Assembly (NCBI GenBank): GCA_964640385.1
Contig: CAZXFL010000002.1
Location: 1-64,000 of the forward strand
DNA length: 64,000 nt
Source: JBBDIK01 sp964640385
GTDB lineage: Bacteria > Actinomycetota > UBA4738 > JBBDHU01
Direction of reading: 5' to 3'
Both the position numbers and the translations under genes were made by a program. Each line of letters begins with the position of its first letter. The first letter of the stretch is position 1. Below are positions 8,664 through 17,018 of this stretch, piece by piece. The notes beneath the pieces were generated by a model, which was not told where the DNA came from, ran no database searches, and saw only the letters and a program-made list of their open reading frames with translations.

Positions 8664-9335
8664 CTACGCCGCGCCGTCGTCCATGATGGCCGCGCGCAGC
8701 CCTTCCTCGGATGCCGGTGAGGTCAGGCACACGATCTCGTCCCCGCCTGCAACCACGGTCTCGGGCTGAGGGATGAGCACGTGTCCCTCACGGACGACCG
8801 CGACGATCGCGGCGTCGGTGGGCATGCGCAGCTCGTAGAGGGGCTTGCCGGCGCTGGGCGAAGTGTCGGGCAGCTTGAGTTCCACCACCGCAACGTTGCC
8901 GTCACCGAGCGGAAGGATCCGGATGAGGTCGCCGACCGAAACGGCTTCCTCGACGAGCGACGTGATGATGTGCGGTGGCGACACGGACTGGTCGACGCCC
9001 CATTGGTCGGTGAACATCCACTCGTTCTTCGGATGGTTCACGCGGGCCAGCACGCGCGGCACGCCGAACTCCTGCTTGGCCAGCAGCGACGTCACCAGGT
9101 TGTCCTCGTCGTCGCCGGTCGCGGCTACGACGACGTCCGCGGTCGACAGGTTCGCTTTCTCCAGGACCCATGGTTCGCACGAGTCGCCGAGCACCAGGTC
9201 CAGGCCGGGCCACTCCTTCGCGCGTTCCAGCACCGCAGGGTCCTGCTCGATCAACGTCACCTCGTGTCCGTGCTCGAGGAGGTCGGCCGCCAGGTGCCGT
9301 CCGACGTTGCCGCCACCGGAGATCACGACGCGCAT
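8664..9335 (-). CDS. TrkA/RCK family potassium channel or transporter regulator (second of pair)
   Basis: A 223-residue protein with an RCK_N Rossmann domain (residues 1-135; nucleotide motif GGGNVG and acidic ligand after LIEQD) and an RCK_C domain (about 140-215; LKLPDTSPSAGKPLYELRMP). Such proteins bind NAD(H) or ATP/ADP and gate K+ channels or transporters at the inner membrane face. Its ATG abuts the TAG stop of the preceding trkA-like gene, so the two are made together and probably form hetero-oligomers. No TrkH/TrkG pore is in the window; the upstream gene of the cluster is a KimA-like importer, which makes that its likely partner (inference). Confidence 0.85.
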   Translation of the reverse strand: MRVVISGGGNVGRHLAADLLEHGHEVTLIEQDPAVLERAKEWPGLDLVLGDSCEPWVLEKANLSTADVVVAATGDDEDNLVTSLLAKQEFGVPRVLARVNHPKNEWMFTDQWGVDQSVSPPHIITSLVEEAVSVGDLIRILPLGDGNVAVVELKLPDTSPSAGKPLYELRMPTDAAIVAVVREGHVLIPQPETVVAGGDEIVCLTSPASEEGLRAAIMDDGAA

Positions 9336-9995
9336 CTAGTGCTCCTCCACGAAGGTCAGCAGGGCGTCGAGGCCGTCGAGCGCGTCCTTGTGCAGGACGA
9401 GCTGCGCGACGTCCCCCTTCTGATAGGTGCTGTCGCCGACCGGGATGAAGCCGGTGCCGCCGCGCTCGACGCCGACCACCATGACCCGGCCCTCCTCCTC
9501 GAACGACGAAACAGGCTTGCCGATCAGGTGCTCGGGGACGTCGACGCGGACGCGGAGCAGCGAGCCGCCGGCCAGGCTCTCGCGGATCTCCTCGCGCTCG
9601 TGGAAAAGCATGAGCATGATCTGCTTCACGCCCCACCGGACCGGTGCGATCGTGGGGATGTTCAGCCTCTCGTAGATGTCGGCGCGCTCGGGGTCGTTGA
9701 TGCGGGCGATGACGTTCGGGACCTTGTAGTGCTCCCGGGCCACGCGGGCCGAGACGATGTTGGAGTTGTCACCGCTGGAGACCGCCAGGAACGCGTCGGC
9801 CTCCTTGATGCCGGCCTCCTCGAGGACATCCCGGTCGAAGCCCATCCCGACGACGGTCTTCGCGTTGAAGCCGGGGGGCAGGCGGTCGAACGCGCCGGCG
9901 CTCTTGTCGACGATGCTGATGGTGTGCCCGTGGGCGGAGAGCTCGATGGTGAGTTCGGACCCGACCCGGCCGCAGCCCATGATGACGACGTTCAT
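9336..9995 (-). CDS. TrkA/RCK family potassium transport regulator (first of pair)
   Basis: A 219-residue RCK protein: Rossmann motif GCGRVGSEL at the N-terminus, acidic ligand in SIVDKS, RCK_N to about residue 130 and an RCK_C domain with VDVPEHLIGKPVSSFEEEG. It is distinct from the downstream copy (limited identity by eye), as in other actinobacterial paired trkA genes. It starts 7 nt after the KimA-like gene on the same strand, and a TAGGCT -10 box straddles the end of that gene, so the pair can be transcribed both with and without the importer. Confidence 0.85.
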   Translation of the reverse strand: MNVVIMGCGRVGSELTIELSAHGHTISIVDKSAGAFDRLPPGFNAKTVVGMGFDRDVLEEAGIKEADAFLAVSSGDNSNIVSARVAREHYKVPNVIARINDPERADIYERLNIPTIAPVRWGVKQIMLMLFHEREEIRESLAGGSLLRVRVDVPEHLIGKPVSSFEEEGRVMVVGVERGGTGFIPVGDSTYQKGDVAQLVLHKDALDGLDALLTFVEEH

Positions 9996-10001
9996 GGTTG
10001 C

Positions 10002-12383
10002 CTAGCCTACTGAACCCACGAGCGCGTCGTCGGGGTCGTCGACGACGAGGTAGGGGGCGATCGCGACGTTCACGTGCGGGTAGCGACCGAGCGTCCGGAT
10101 GAGCCCCCGGCTCGTCCGATCGTGGAGCATCCGCTGTCGCATCTGCGCGTAATCCCGCCGGGGCACGACGACGGTGATCTCAGTCCGCCCATCCAGGAGT
10201 TCGTTGACGTACCGCTCGACCGCGCGCGGCACGTCCCGGTCCCAGCACTCGATCAGCGCGAAGGGGATGGGAGGGACGAGGTCGATCCATCGCCGGATCA
10301 GCTCCTCCTGGCCCTCGGGATCGATGACGGCGTGAACGCCGCGAACCTCGGCCGCACCAAGCGACATCCCGTAGCGGACCGCACCGAGCGCCGCCCGGTC
10401 GAGCCGGTCGACCAGAACGACCACGGTATGGCGCGGACGGGGGTGGTGGTCGCTGTCGGGTCGGGCCTGGCCGGCGTGGTCCCGAACGAGGGTCACTCGG
10501 GCCCGGCCGGACGGGATCAGGGCGCGGGTGATCTGGGCCTCGGTTCGGTCGCGCCGGAAGCGGCCGAACCGCCGCGGTGCAGCGGGTCCCGGGATGATCA
10601 CGTTGACGTCCATGTCGTCGGGGAAACTCGCCATGTATCCCGCCAGGCTGGTGGATTCGTTCGAGCCCGAGGCGAGGACCTTCAAGGGGATCCCGGGGTC
10701 GAGCCGCCCCCACGCCTGGAGGAGCGTCTCGGTCTCCGCGGCGCTGCGCTGGAAGTGAACGGCGTGCCGTGCCCGCGAGCGGATCGACTTCGCGTACTGG
10801 ATCGCGTGGAGCGTCTGGTGGTCGAGCGCCTGTACCAGCACGACGCTGACCGGAAGGTGAACGGACGCCGACCCGAACGGCTCGAGGTCGGCCTCGAGCT
10901 CCCCCCGTTCGCGTTCGTAGCGACGGCTCATGCGGACGAGCAGCACCACGATGAGCGGCACCAGGAGGATGATCGTCCATGCACCCGGATGCGGGAAGCC
11001 TTCCTCGGGGACGAACTTTGTGACGGCGATGACGATCGTGACGATGCCGGTGGTGATGGCCCCGAGCAAGTTGATCGCGAGTCCCGATCGCCAGCGAGGC
11101 TGACGGAGGCGGAGATGCCGCTTGGCCATCCCGGCCTGCGACAGCGTGAAGGAGGTGAAGACGCCGATCGCGTAGAGCGGGATCAAGGCGTGGACGTCAG
11201 CTTGGAAGAGGATCACCAGTCCGGTTGCGGCGGCGGCGAGTCCGATGATCCCGTTCGAGAAGACCAACCGGTGGCCGCGTTTCGTGAGCTGACGTGGCAT
11301 GAAGTCGTCGCCTGCTTGGAAGCTCGCGAGACGGGGGAAGTCGGCGAACGCTGTATTCGCCGCCAGAACGAGGATCATCATCGTGGCCGCCTGGAGGGCG
11401 TAGAAGAGGAAGCTCCGGCCGAAGACCGCCTGCCCGATCTCCGAGATGACCGTCCTGCCCTCGACCGGAACGGTCTGGAACTTGACGGCGAGGAGCGACA
11501 GTCCCAGGAACATGACGCCGAGGAGGCTGGCCATCCACACGAGCGTGACGCGGGCGTTCTTCCAGGCGGGTGGGCGGAACGCCGGGACCCCGTTCGAGAT
11601 CGCTTCCACGCCGGTCACCGCCGCACCGCCGGAGGCGAACGCATGCAGGATCAGGAAGAGGGTCACGACGCCGGTGACGTCGGCCGTCTCGGGTGGAACC
11701 GGAAGTGGATGCAGTCCCCCCGCGAGGGACTTCACGAGGCCGGTCGCGAGCAGCAGGCCCATCATGGCCACGAAGAAGTACGTCGGGACGGCGAACAGCC
11801 GTCCCGATTCGCGGACGCCCCGCAGGTTGCCCCAGGCGATGACCCAGAGGCATGCGACCGACATCAAGACGCGATACGGGTACAGAGCCGGGAACGCGGA
11901 CGTGACCGCGGCCATCCCTGCGGCCACCGATACAGCGGCCGTGAGCACGTAGTCGGTCAAAAGTGCCACACCGGCGACCTGGGCGGGTATCACACCGAGG
12001 TTGTCTTTCGTGACGATGTAGGCGCCGCCTGCGCTGGGGTAGGCCTTGATCGTCTGGCGGTAGGAGAAGACTAGGATCGCCAGGACGGCCACGATCCCGA
12101 GCGTGATGGGCATGACGAGCGAGAACGCCACCAAGCCGACGAACGGAAGTGACGCCCTGAGGATCTCCTCCGTGGCGTAGGCCACCGACGACAGGTTGTC
12201 CGAGGCGAATACCGCGAGCGCCGTCGGCTTCCCGAGGCGCTCGTGGGCCAAAGCTTTCGTCGACAAGGCGGGACCGAGTAGGGCACGCTTCCAGATGTGG
12301 GCCCGACCCGGTGCCTGGAGTCCGGGTACGCGCCCCGCGTCGCGCTGATCGGCAGGGCCGAGGTTCGTCGCCGGACTGGTCAT
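10002..12383 (-). CDS. KimA-like (KUP-related) potassium importer with two C-terminal USP-like domains
   Basis: A 793-residue APC-superfamily permease closely resembling Bacillus KimA, a high-affinity H+/K+ symporter. The transmembrane core (about 55-500) keeps the K+-site residues: Asp62 and Tyr69 in SDNLSSVAY, and Asp144 and Thr148 in TDYVLT, equivalent to KimA Asp36, Tyr43, Asp117 and Thr121. KimA has about 607 residues; the excess here is a cytoplasmic tail with two universal-stress-protein-like domains (about 515-640 and 655-785) instead of one. ATG 12383 has a GGAG at a short distance; the frame is open further upstream into the divergent gene, but that part is not conserved. The trkA pair follows directly. 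Confidence 0.85.
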   Translation of the reverse strand: MTSPATNLGPADQRDAGRVPGLQAPGRAHIWKRALLGPALSTKALAHERLGKPTALAVFASDNLSSVAYATEEILRASLPFVGLVAFSLVMPITLGIVAVLAILVFSYRQTIKAYPSAGGAYIVTKDNLGVIPAQVAGVALLTDYVLTAAVSVAAGMAAVTSAFPALYPYRVLMSVACLWVIAWGNLRGVRESGRLFAVPTYFFVAMMGLLLATGLVKSLAGGLHPLPVPPETADVTGVVTLFLILHAFASGGAAVTGVEAISNGVPAFRPPAWKNARVTLVWMASLLGVMFLGLSLLAVKFQTVPVEGRTVISEIGQAVFGRSFLFYALQAATMMILVLAANTAFADFPRLASFQAGDDFMPRQLTKRGHRLVFSNGIIGLAAAATGLVILFQADVHALIPLYAIGVFTSFTLSQAGMAKRHLRLRQPRWRSGLAINLLGAITTGIVTIVIAVTKFVPEEGFPHPGAWTIILLVPLIVVLLVRMSRRYERERGELEADLEPFGSASVHLPVSVVLVQALDHQTLHAIQYAKSIRSRARHAVHFQRSAAETETLLQAWGRLDPGIPLKVLASGSNESTSLAGYMASFPDDMDVNVIIPGPAAPRRFGRFRRDRTEAQITRALIPSGRARVTLVRDHAGQARPDSDHHPRPRHTVVVLVDRLDRAALGAVRYGMSLGAAEVRGVHAVIDPEGQEELIRRWIDLVPPIPFALIECWDRDVPRAVERYVNELLDGRTEITVVVPRRDYAQMRQRMLHDRTSRGLIRTLGRYPHVNVAIAPYLVVDDPDDALVGSVG
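10004..10009 (-). promoter_or_regulatory. -10 box TAGGCT, trkA pair
   Basis: TAGGCT lies 8 nt upstream of the trkA-like ATG and overlaps the last codons of the upstream KimA-like gene, whose TAG stop is at 10002-10004. It is a probable leaderless internal promoter. Confidence 0.45.
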
Positions 12384-12504
12384 GACTCCAGGGTGCACCC
12401 CGGGCCGTAAGCACGGCGTCAGGCGAAGCCCGACGGCCGTCAAATATCCGTAAAGATGTGGGCGCCGGTTGCAGTGCGGAGGGCGGGGCGGACAAGCTGT
12501 TCCC
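12384..12504. promoter_or_regulatory. Divergent promoter region, kimA-like / kdpD-like
   Basis: A 121-bp region between two divergent K+ genes. It contains a perfect 10-bp palindrome GACGGCCGTC (12432-12441), which is a candidate operator for the KdpE-like regulator encoded 1.5 kb away. An AT-richer stretch beside it (CAAATATCCGTAAAGAT, 12441-12457) is the best place for a promoter. No c-di-AMP (ydaO) riboswitch is visible, although kimA of Bacillus is controlled by one. Confidence 0.4.
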
Positions 12505-13959
12505 ATGGGCATGGTGATCGGTCGTCGGCGCAGTTGGATCCCTGCCATGGTGATCGCGCTGGTGGCGCCGGCCACGGCGACGGTCCTTGCGCTCACGCTG
12601 AGATCCGAGGGTTCGCTGATGGCCGCCTCCCTCTACGTCCTTGCCGTGGTCGCCACCGCTGCGCTCGGCGGTTCGTGGGCGGGTATCGGGGCCTCCGTCG
12701 TGTCCTTCCTCGCCCTCAACTTCTTCTTCACGCCACCCCGCCACACCTTCGTGGTGGCGTCGGCCAGTGACGTGGCGGAACTGCTGGTCTTTCTGGCGGT
12801 GAGCGTGATCGTCGGGACGCTCGTCGCTCGGGTTGCCCGCCAGCAGGCGGAGGCCGTTCGAAGGGAACAGGAGGCCCGTCTGGTGAACGTGCTGAGTTCC
12901 GATCTCCTTTCGGGGCTTCCCATCGAGGAGGTCCTGCGTCGTTTCGCGTCATCGTTTCGCGAACGGTCTGAGCTGGCGTGGGTCCAGATCTCCGTCGATC
13001 AGAACGACCCGGTGCTGCTGGTGGGGTCGGGGGAATCAGACGCGGACCGTCCGGATGCTCCCGAGCTCACCTTGCCGCTCGAGGGGACGGAGGGATCGTG
13101 GGGGTTGCTCGCAGCCGGCCGGCGGTCCGGTGACCGCGCGTTCGATCGGGCCGATGTCGAGGCGTTCGCGACCTACGCGCGACAGATCACCCTCGGGCTG
13201 GAGCGGGTAGAGCTCGACGCGCGGATCCGTCAGGCGACGTTCGACGCCGAACGGAATGAAGCACGGGCCGCGTTGTTCTCCTCGGTGACGCATGATCTGC
13301 GCACTCCGTTGGCCTCGATCATGGCGTCCGTCACCTCGCTCCTGCAGGAGGACGTCTCGTACGACGACGAGCAACGCCGAGACCTCCTGACGACGGTGTT
13401 GGAGGAGACCGACCGCTTGAACCGGCTCGTCGGGAACCTGCTCGATCTGGCTCGCATCCGTGTGGGTGCGTTGACCCCGGCCAGGCAACAGGTCCAGCTC
13501 GAGGATGTCATCGCGGCGGTGATCGCTCGGTTGCGGCCGGCGTTGGAGGGTCGCGTCGTCCGGACCATGGTTCGCGCGGATGTGCCGGAGCTGATGCTCG
13601 ATCCTGTGCAGATGGATCAGGTGTTCACGAACATACTGGAGAACGCGATCCGGGTATCTCCTCCTGCGGGGGAGATCGCCATCTCAGCCGCCCGGTGGCG
13701 GTCGTCGGTGCAGGTTCGGATCTCCGACCACGGGCCCGGCATCAGGCCCGAGGAGCGCGAGCATGTCTTCGAGGCGTTCCACCGTGGCGAACATGCGGGC
13801 GGATCGGGCCTGGGACTGTCGATCGCGCAGGCGGTCGTGTCGGTCCACGGCGGACGGAGCTGGATCGAGGGCGCGCCCGGCGGCGGTGCGTGCGTGGTGA
13901 TCGAACTGCCGATCGCCCCGGGGGACCTCTCGGTCACCGGATCGGAGGTCGGTCGATGA
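12505..13959 (+). CDS. KdpD-like sensor histidine kinase lacking the N-terminal KdpD/USP domains
   Basis: A 484-residue kinase. It begins directly with the four-helix DUF4118 membrane domain typical of KdpD (residues 10-110; LNFFFTPPRHTF is the recognisable hairpin), then a GAF-like region (about 130-230), HisKA with the phospho-accepting His263 in THDLRTPLAS, and HATPase_c with N box (NILENAIRVS) and G boxes (DHGPGI, GSGLGLSIA). Canonical KdpD carries about 370 extra N-terminal residues (KdpD plus USP), which are missing. The cognate regulator overlaps its stop as ATGA. Position between two KimA-like genes suggests it senses K+ limitation or turgor for them (inference). ATG 12511 is an alternative start. 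Confidence 0.85.
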   Translation: MGMVIGRRRSWIPAMVIALVAPATATVLALTLRSEGSLMAASLYVLAVVATAALGGSWAGIGASVVSFLALNFFFTPPRHTFVVASASDVAELLVFLAVSVIVGTLVARVARQQAEAVRREQEARLVNVLSSDLLSGLPIEEVLRRFASSFRERSELAWVQISVDQNDPVLLVGSGESDADRPDAPELTLPLEGTEGSWGLLAAGRRSGDRAFDRADVEAFATYARQITLGLERVELDARIRQATFDAERNEARAALFSSVTHDLRTPLASIMASVTSLLQEDVSYDDEQRRDLLTTVLEETDRLNRLVGNLLDLARIRVGALTPARQQVQLEDVIAAVIARLRPALEGRVVRTMVRADVPELMLDPVQMDQVFTNILENAIRVSPPAGEIAISAARWRSSVQVRISDHGPGIRPEEREHVFEAFHRGEHAGGSGLGLSIAQAVVSVHGGRSWIEGAPGGGACVVIELPIAPGDLSVTGSEVGR

Positions 13960-14654
13960 CCAAGATCCTGGTGGTCGACGACGAGCCGCAGATCCGTCGG
14001 GCGCTCCGCACCGGGTTGCGAGGCCATGGATACGACATCGTGACGGCGGGAACCGGGGAGGAGGGACTCGTCGCGGCGGTGGAGGAGGCCCCGGATCTGA
14101 TCTTCCTAGATCTCGGACTGCCCGATCTCGACGGAACGGAGGTCATCGGGCGTCTCCGCAGCTTCTCCGAGGTCCCTGTCATCGTGCTCTCGGTTCGCGA
14201 GGCGCAGGGGGACAAGGTCGCCGCGCTCGACGCCGGTGCCGACGACTACGTCACGAAGCCGTTCGCGATGCAGGAGCTGCTCGCCCGGGCGCGGGCGGCG
14301 CTCCGGCGCTCGGGATCGGAGCGGGGGCCCGAACCGGCCGTGCTGCGGTTCGGAGACCTGGAGGTCGATCTCGTCCGGCGGCTCGTGACCAGGGACGGTG
14401 TGCGGGTGCACCTGACGCCGACGGAGTTGGAACTCCTCGAGGCGATGGTCACCCAGCCGGGCAAGTTGCTCACCCATGCCTGGCTCCTTGGGCGGGTCTG
14501 GGGTCCGGGTTACGCGCAGGAGAGTCATTACCTTCGGGTCTACGTCCGGCAACTGCGCCAGAAGCTCGGCGACGACGCCGCCGATCCGCGACTGATCGTG
14601 ACGGAACCGGGCGTCGGGTACCGGTGGATCGGCGAGGCTGATCCTGGGGACTAG
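13956..14654 (+). CDS. KdpE-like OmpR-family response regulator
   Basis: A 232-residue regulator with a receiver domain (acidic pocket DDE at 8-10, phospho-acceptor Asp52 in FLDLGLPDLDG, Lys in VTKPF) and a C-terminal winged helix (VHLTPTELELLEAM, HYLRVYVRQLRQKLGDD, GVGYRW). It is the expected size for KdpE. Its ATG overlaps the kinase stop by four bases. The TAG stop forms the first half of the -10 box of the next gene, a KimA-like importer 11 bp downstream, which makes that importer and the divergent one the most likely targets. Confidence 0.88.
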   Translation: MTKILVVDDEPQIRRALRTGLRGHGYDIVTAGTGEEGLVAAVEEAPDLIFLDLGLPDLDGTEVIGRLRSFSEVPVIVLSVREAQGDKVAALDAGADDYVTKPFAMQELLARARAALRRSGSERGPEPAVLRFGDLEVDLVRRLVTRDGVRVHLTPTELELLEAMVTQPGKLLTHAWLLGRVWGPGYAQESHYLRVYVRQLRQKLGDDAADPRLIVTEPGVGYRWIGEADPGD

Positions 14655-14657
14655 AAT
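14652..14657 (+). promoter_or_regulatory. -10 box TAGAAT embedded in the regulator stop codon
   Basis: TAGAAT begins with the TAG stop of the KdpE-like gene and stands 8 nt before the ATG of the KimA-like gene. It predicts a leaderless, separately controlled transcript for the importer. Confidence 0.5.
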
Positions 14658-14665
14658 CCCCGGGC

Positions 14666-17014
14666 ATGTCCACCAGCCAGGCCCCGGGCCGACCCTCTGC
14701 CGGCGGCATCTTCAAGCGCCTGATCATCGGGCGGGCGGTCGCGTCCGATCGCATGGAGCACACGCTGCTGCCGAAGTCCCTGGCCCTTCCGGTGTTCTCG
14801 TCGGATGCCCTGTCCTCGGTGGCCTATGCGACGGAGGAGATGCTCGGGGTGCTCCTGTTGACGACCACCGCGAGCGTGGCGGCCGGCTACGTCATGCCCA
14901 TCGCGATCGCGATCGCGGCTCTCCTGGCCATCGTGATCACGTCGTACCGGCAGACCGTTCGCGCCTACCCGAAGGGCGGCGGCGCCTACATCGTGAGCAA
15001 GGTGAACCTCGGGGTCGGCCCCAGCCTCGTCGCCGGCGCGGCGCTCCTGACCGACTACGTCCTCACCGTTTCCGTGTCGATCACCGCGGGGGTGCTGGCC
15101 ATCACGTCGGCCTACCACGACCTGTTCCCCTACCGGGTTCCTATGGCTCTCGGGTTCATCGCGTTCGTCACCTTGATGAACATCCGTGGCGTGAAGGAGT
15201 CCGGTGCCCTCTTCGCCGTTCCGACCTACGCGTTCATCGCGGTGATCTTTGCCACGATCGCGGGCGGCATGGCGCAGTGCTTCTTCGGTGACGGGTGCCC
15301 CCAGGCCGCGCACGCCGAACCGATCCGCGGACTGGCAACGACCGCGGGCGCCGTCGGGGTCTTCGTCATCTTGCGAGCGTTCTCGGCCGGGTCGACCGCG
15401 CTGACCGGCGTCGAGGCGATCTCGGATGGGGTGCCGGCCTTCCGCCGTCCGCAGGCGAAGAACGCCGCCTCCACGCTGGCGATCTTGGGCGTCGTCTCCA
15501 TCACCATGTTCCTGGGTATCTCGTTCCTCGCGTCGCAGGCCGGTGTGATCCGCAGCGAGCAGCGGACCGTCGTCGCGCAGATCGCCGACGCCGTCTTCAA
15601 CGGGGGGATCGGGTTCTACCTCGTGCAGGCCTTCACGGCGGCGATCCTGATCCTTGCAGCGAACACCGCGTACCAGGACTTCCCGAGACTCAGTTCGTTC
15701 CTGGCCCGCGACCACTTCATGCCACGGCAGTTCCTGAACCGGGGAGACCGGCTGGTCTTCTCGAACGGCATCGTGGGGCTGGCGCTGGCCGCCGGCTTCC
15801 TCATCTGGGTGTTCAACGCGAACCTCGAAGCGCTCATCCATCTGTACGTCCTCGGGGTCTTCACCTCCTTCACCCTGTCGCAGAGCGGGATGATCAAGCA
15901 CTGGCTCCGCGTCCGGCGGGAGGAACCCGAGAAAGCCGTTGGGTGGCAGCGCTCGATCGTCATCAACGCCGTCGGTGCGGTGACGACCGGGATCGTCGCG
16001 GTCGTCGTCGCGGTCACGAAGTTCGCGCCGGAGGGGCTCCCGAAGCCCGGAGCGTGGATGGTGATGGTGGCCATCGCGGTGATCGTGTTCATGTTCACGC
16101 GGATCCGCAAGCACTACCTCTCGGTTCATGAACAGCTTCGGCGCGGCGTCGAGGTTCCGAACCGGATAGGACGCAATCACGTCGTCCTCCTGGTGACGGG
16201 CTTCGGGTCGGCGGCCGCCGAAGCGCTCGGCTACATCCGCTCGTTCCGTCCGCAGGACCTGCACGCCGTATACGTCCACGAACGTGGCTCTGCGGATGAT
16301 CTGCAGCGACAGTGGGCCGAGTTCGCACCGGGCGCGCCCGAGCTGGAGCTTATCTCCGGCAAGCGCCGTGGACTGCTCTCGGCGGTCCGTGAGTACGTGC
16401 GCGCGATCGCGCGCGAGGACCACGATTTCGTCACGGTCGTGATCCCCGAAACCGTGAAGGAGCGCATGAGCCTCTACGTGATCCGCAAGCGCAAGTTGAT
16501 CCGACTGAAAGCCGGTCTCCTCAAGGAACCGAACGTCGTGGTCACCGACGCGCCGGTCGTGTCCGGGACCGAGGAGCGGGCCCAGATCGACGGGCGGGCA
16601 CTCATCCCGCAGCGGACCGAGGCGCTGGTGTTCATCTCATCCGTCAACGATGCGACCACGCGGGCAGTGAACTACGCGCTCACCCTTCGTGCCGTCGAGA
16701 CGCGTGCGATCCACTTCTCCCTGGACCCGGAGCAGACGGGAGAGATCCTTGAGGCGTGGGCGGAGTGCGGGTTCACCGTCCCGCTCGAGATCGTGGAGGC
16801 GCCGTTCCGCGACCTCACCGGACCGATGCTCGAGGAGGTGCGCAAGGTCACCAAGCGTCCGGACATGCTCGCCGCCGTGGTGATCCCCGAGTTCCTGTTG
16901 CCCACCTGGCGCCACGAGCTGCTGCACAACCAGAACGCGTTGTTCGTGAAGCGGCTGTTCCTCTACGAGCCGCGCGTGGTCCTATCGTCCGTTCCGTTCG
17001 TCCTGGACGAGTGA
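14666..17014 (+). CDS. Second KimA-like potassium importer with two C-terminal USP-like domains
   Basis: A 782-residue paralogue of the importer at 10002-12383. The core (about 35-480) keeps the KimA K+-site residues Asp47 and Tyr54 (SSDALSSVAY) and Asp130 and Thr134 (TDYVLT). The motif SYRQTVRAYPKGGGAYIV and LAANTAYQDFPRL are near-identical to KimA. The tail again has two USP-like folds (about 505-630 and 648-780) where Bacillus has one. An insertion with two cysteines in the loop around residue 205 (CFFGDGC) is not in the other copy. It is placed directly behind the kdpDE-like pair with its own -10 box. Confidence 0.86.
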   Translation: MSTSQAPGRPSAGGIFKRLIIGRAVASDRMEHTLLPKSLALPVFSSDALSSVAYATEEMLGVLLLTTTASVAAGYVMPIAIAIAALLAIVITSYRQTVRAYPKGGGAYIVSKVNLGVGPSLVAGAALLTDYVLTVSVSITAGVLAITSAYHDLFPYRVPMALGFIAFVTLMNIRGVKESGALFAVPTYAFIAVIFATIAGGMAQCFFGDGCPQAAHAEPIRGLATTAGAVGVFVILRAFSAGSTALTGVEAISDGVPAFRRPQAKNAASTLAILGVVSITMFLGISFLASQAGVIRSEQRTVVAQIADAVFNGGIGFYLVQAFTAAILILAANTAYQDFPRLSSFLARDHFMPRQFLNRGDRLVFSNGIVGLALAAGFLIWVFNANLEALIHLYVLGVFTSFTLSQSGMIKHWLRVRREEPEKAVGWQRSIVINAVGAVTTGIVAVVVAVTKFAPEGLPKPGAWMVMVAIAVIVFMFTRIRKHYLSVHEQLRRGVEVPNRIGRNHVVLLVTGFGSAAAEALGYIRSFRPQDLHAVYVHERGSADDLQRQWAEFAPGAPELELISGKRRGLLSAVREYVRAIAREDHDFVTVVIPETVKERMSLYVIRKRKLIRLKAGLLKEPNVVVTDAPVVSGTEERAQIDGRALIPQRTEALVFISSVNDATTRAVNYALTLRAVETRAIHFSLDPEQTGEILEAWAECGFTVPLEIVEAPFRDLTGPMLEEVRKVTKRPDMLAAVVIPEFLLPTWRHELLHNQNALFVKRLFLYEPRVVLSSVPFVLDE

Positions 17015-17018
17015 GCGG

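Noticed and set aside
8664..9995. The trkA pair as part of a standard Trk/Ktr potassium system
   Set aside because: No TrkH/KtrB-type pore gene is in the window; I kept the RCK assignment only.
10074..12074. A 666-codon plus-strand frame opposite the first KimA-like gene
   Set aside because: Antisense reading of conserved transporter sequence; no independent support.
12384..14665. A c-di-AMP (ydaO-type) riboswitch before either KimA-like gene
   Set aside because: The leaders are too short (121 bp divergent region; 8-nt gap for the second gene) and none of the conserved riboswitch helices is visible.
14651..16423. A 590-codon open frame antisense to the second KimA-like gene
   Set aside because: It is rich in Arg/Asp/Gly/His without hydrophobic or domain patterns, and it lies wholly opposite a gene with clear homology; typical mirror frame of GC-rich coding DNA.
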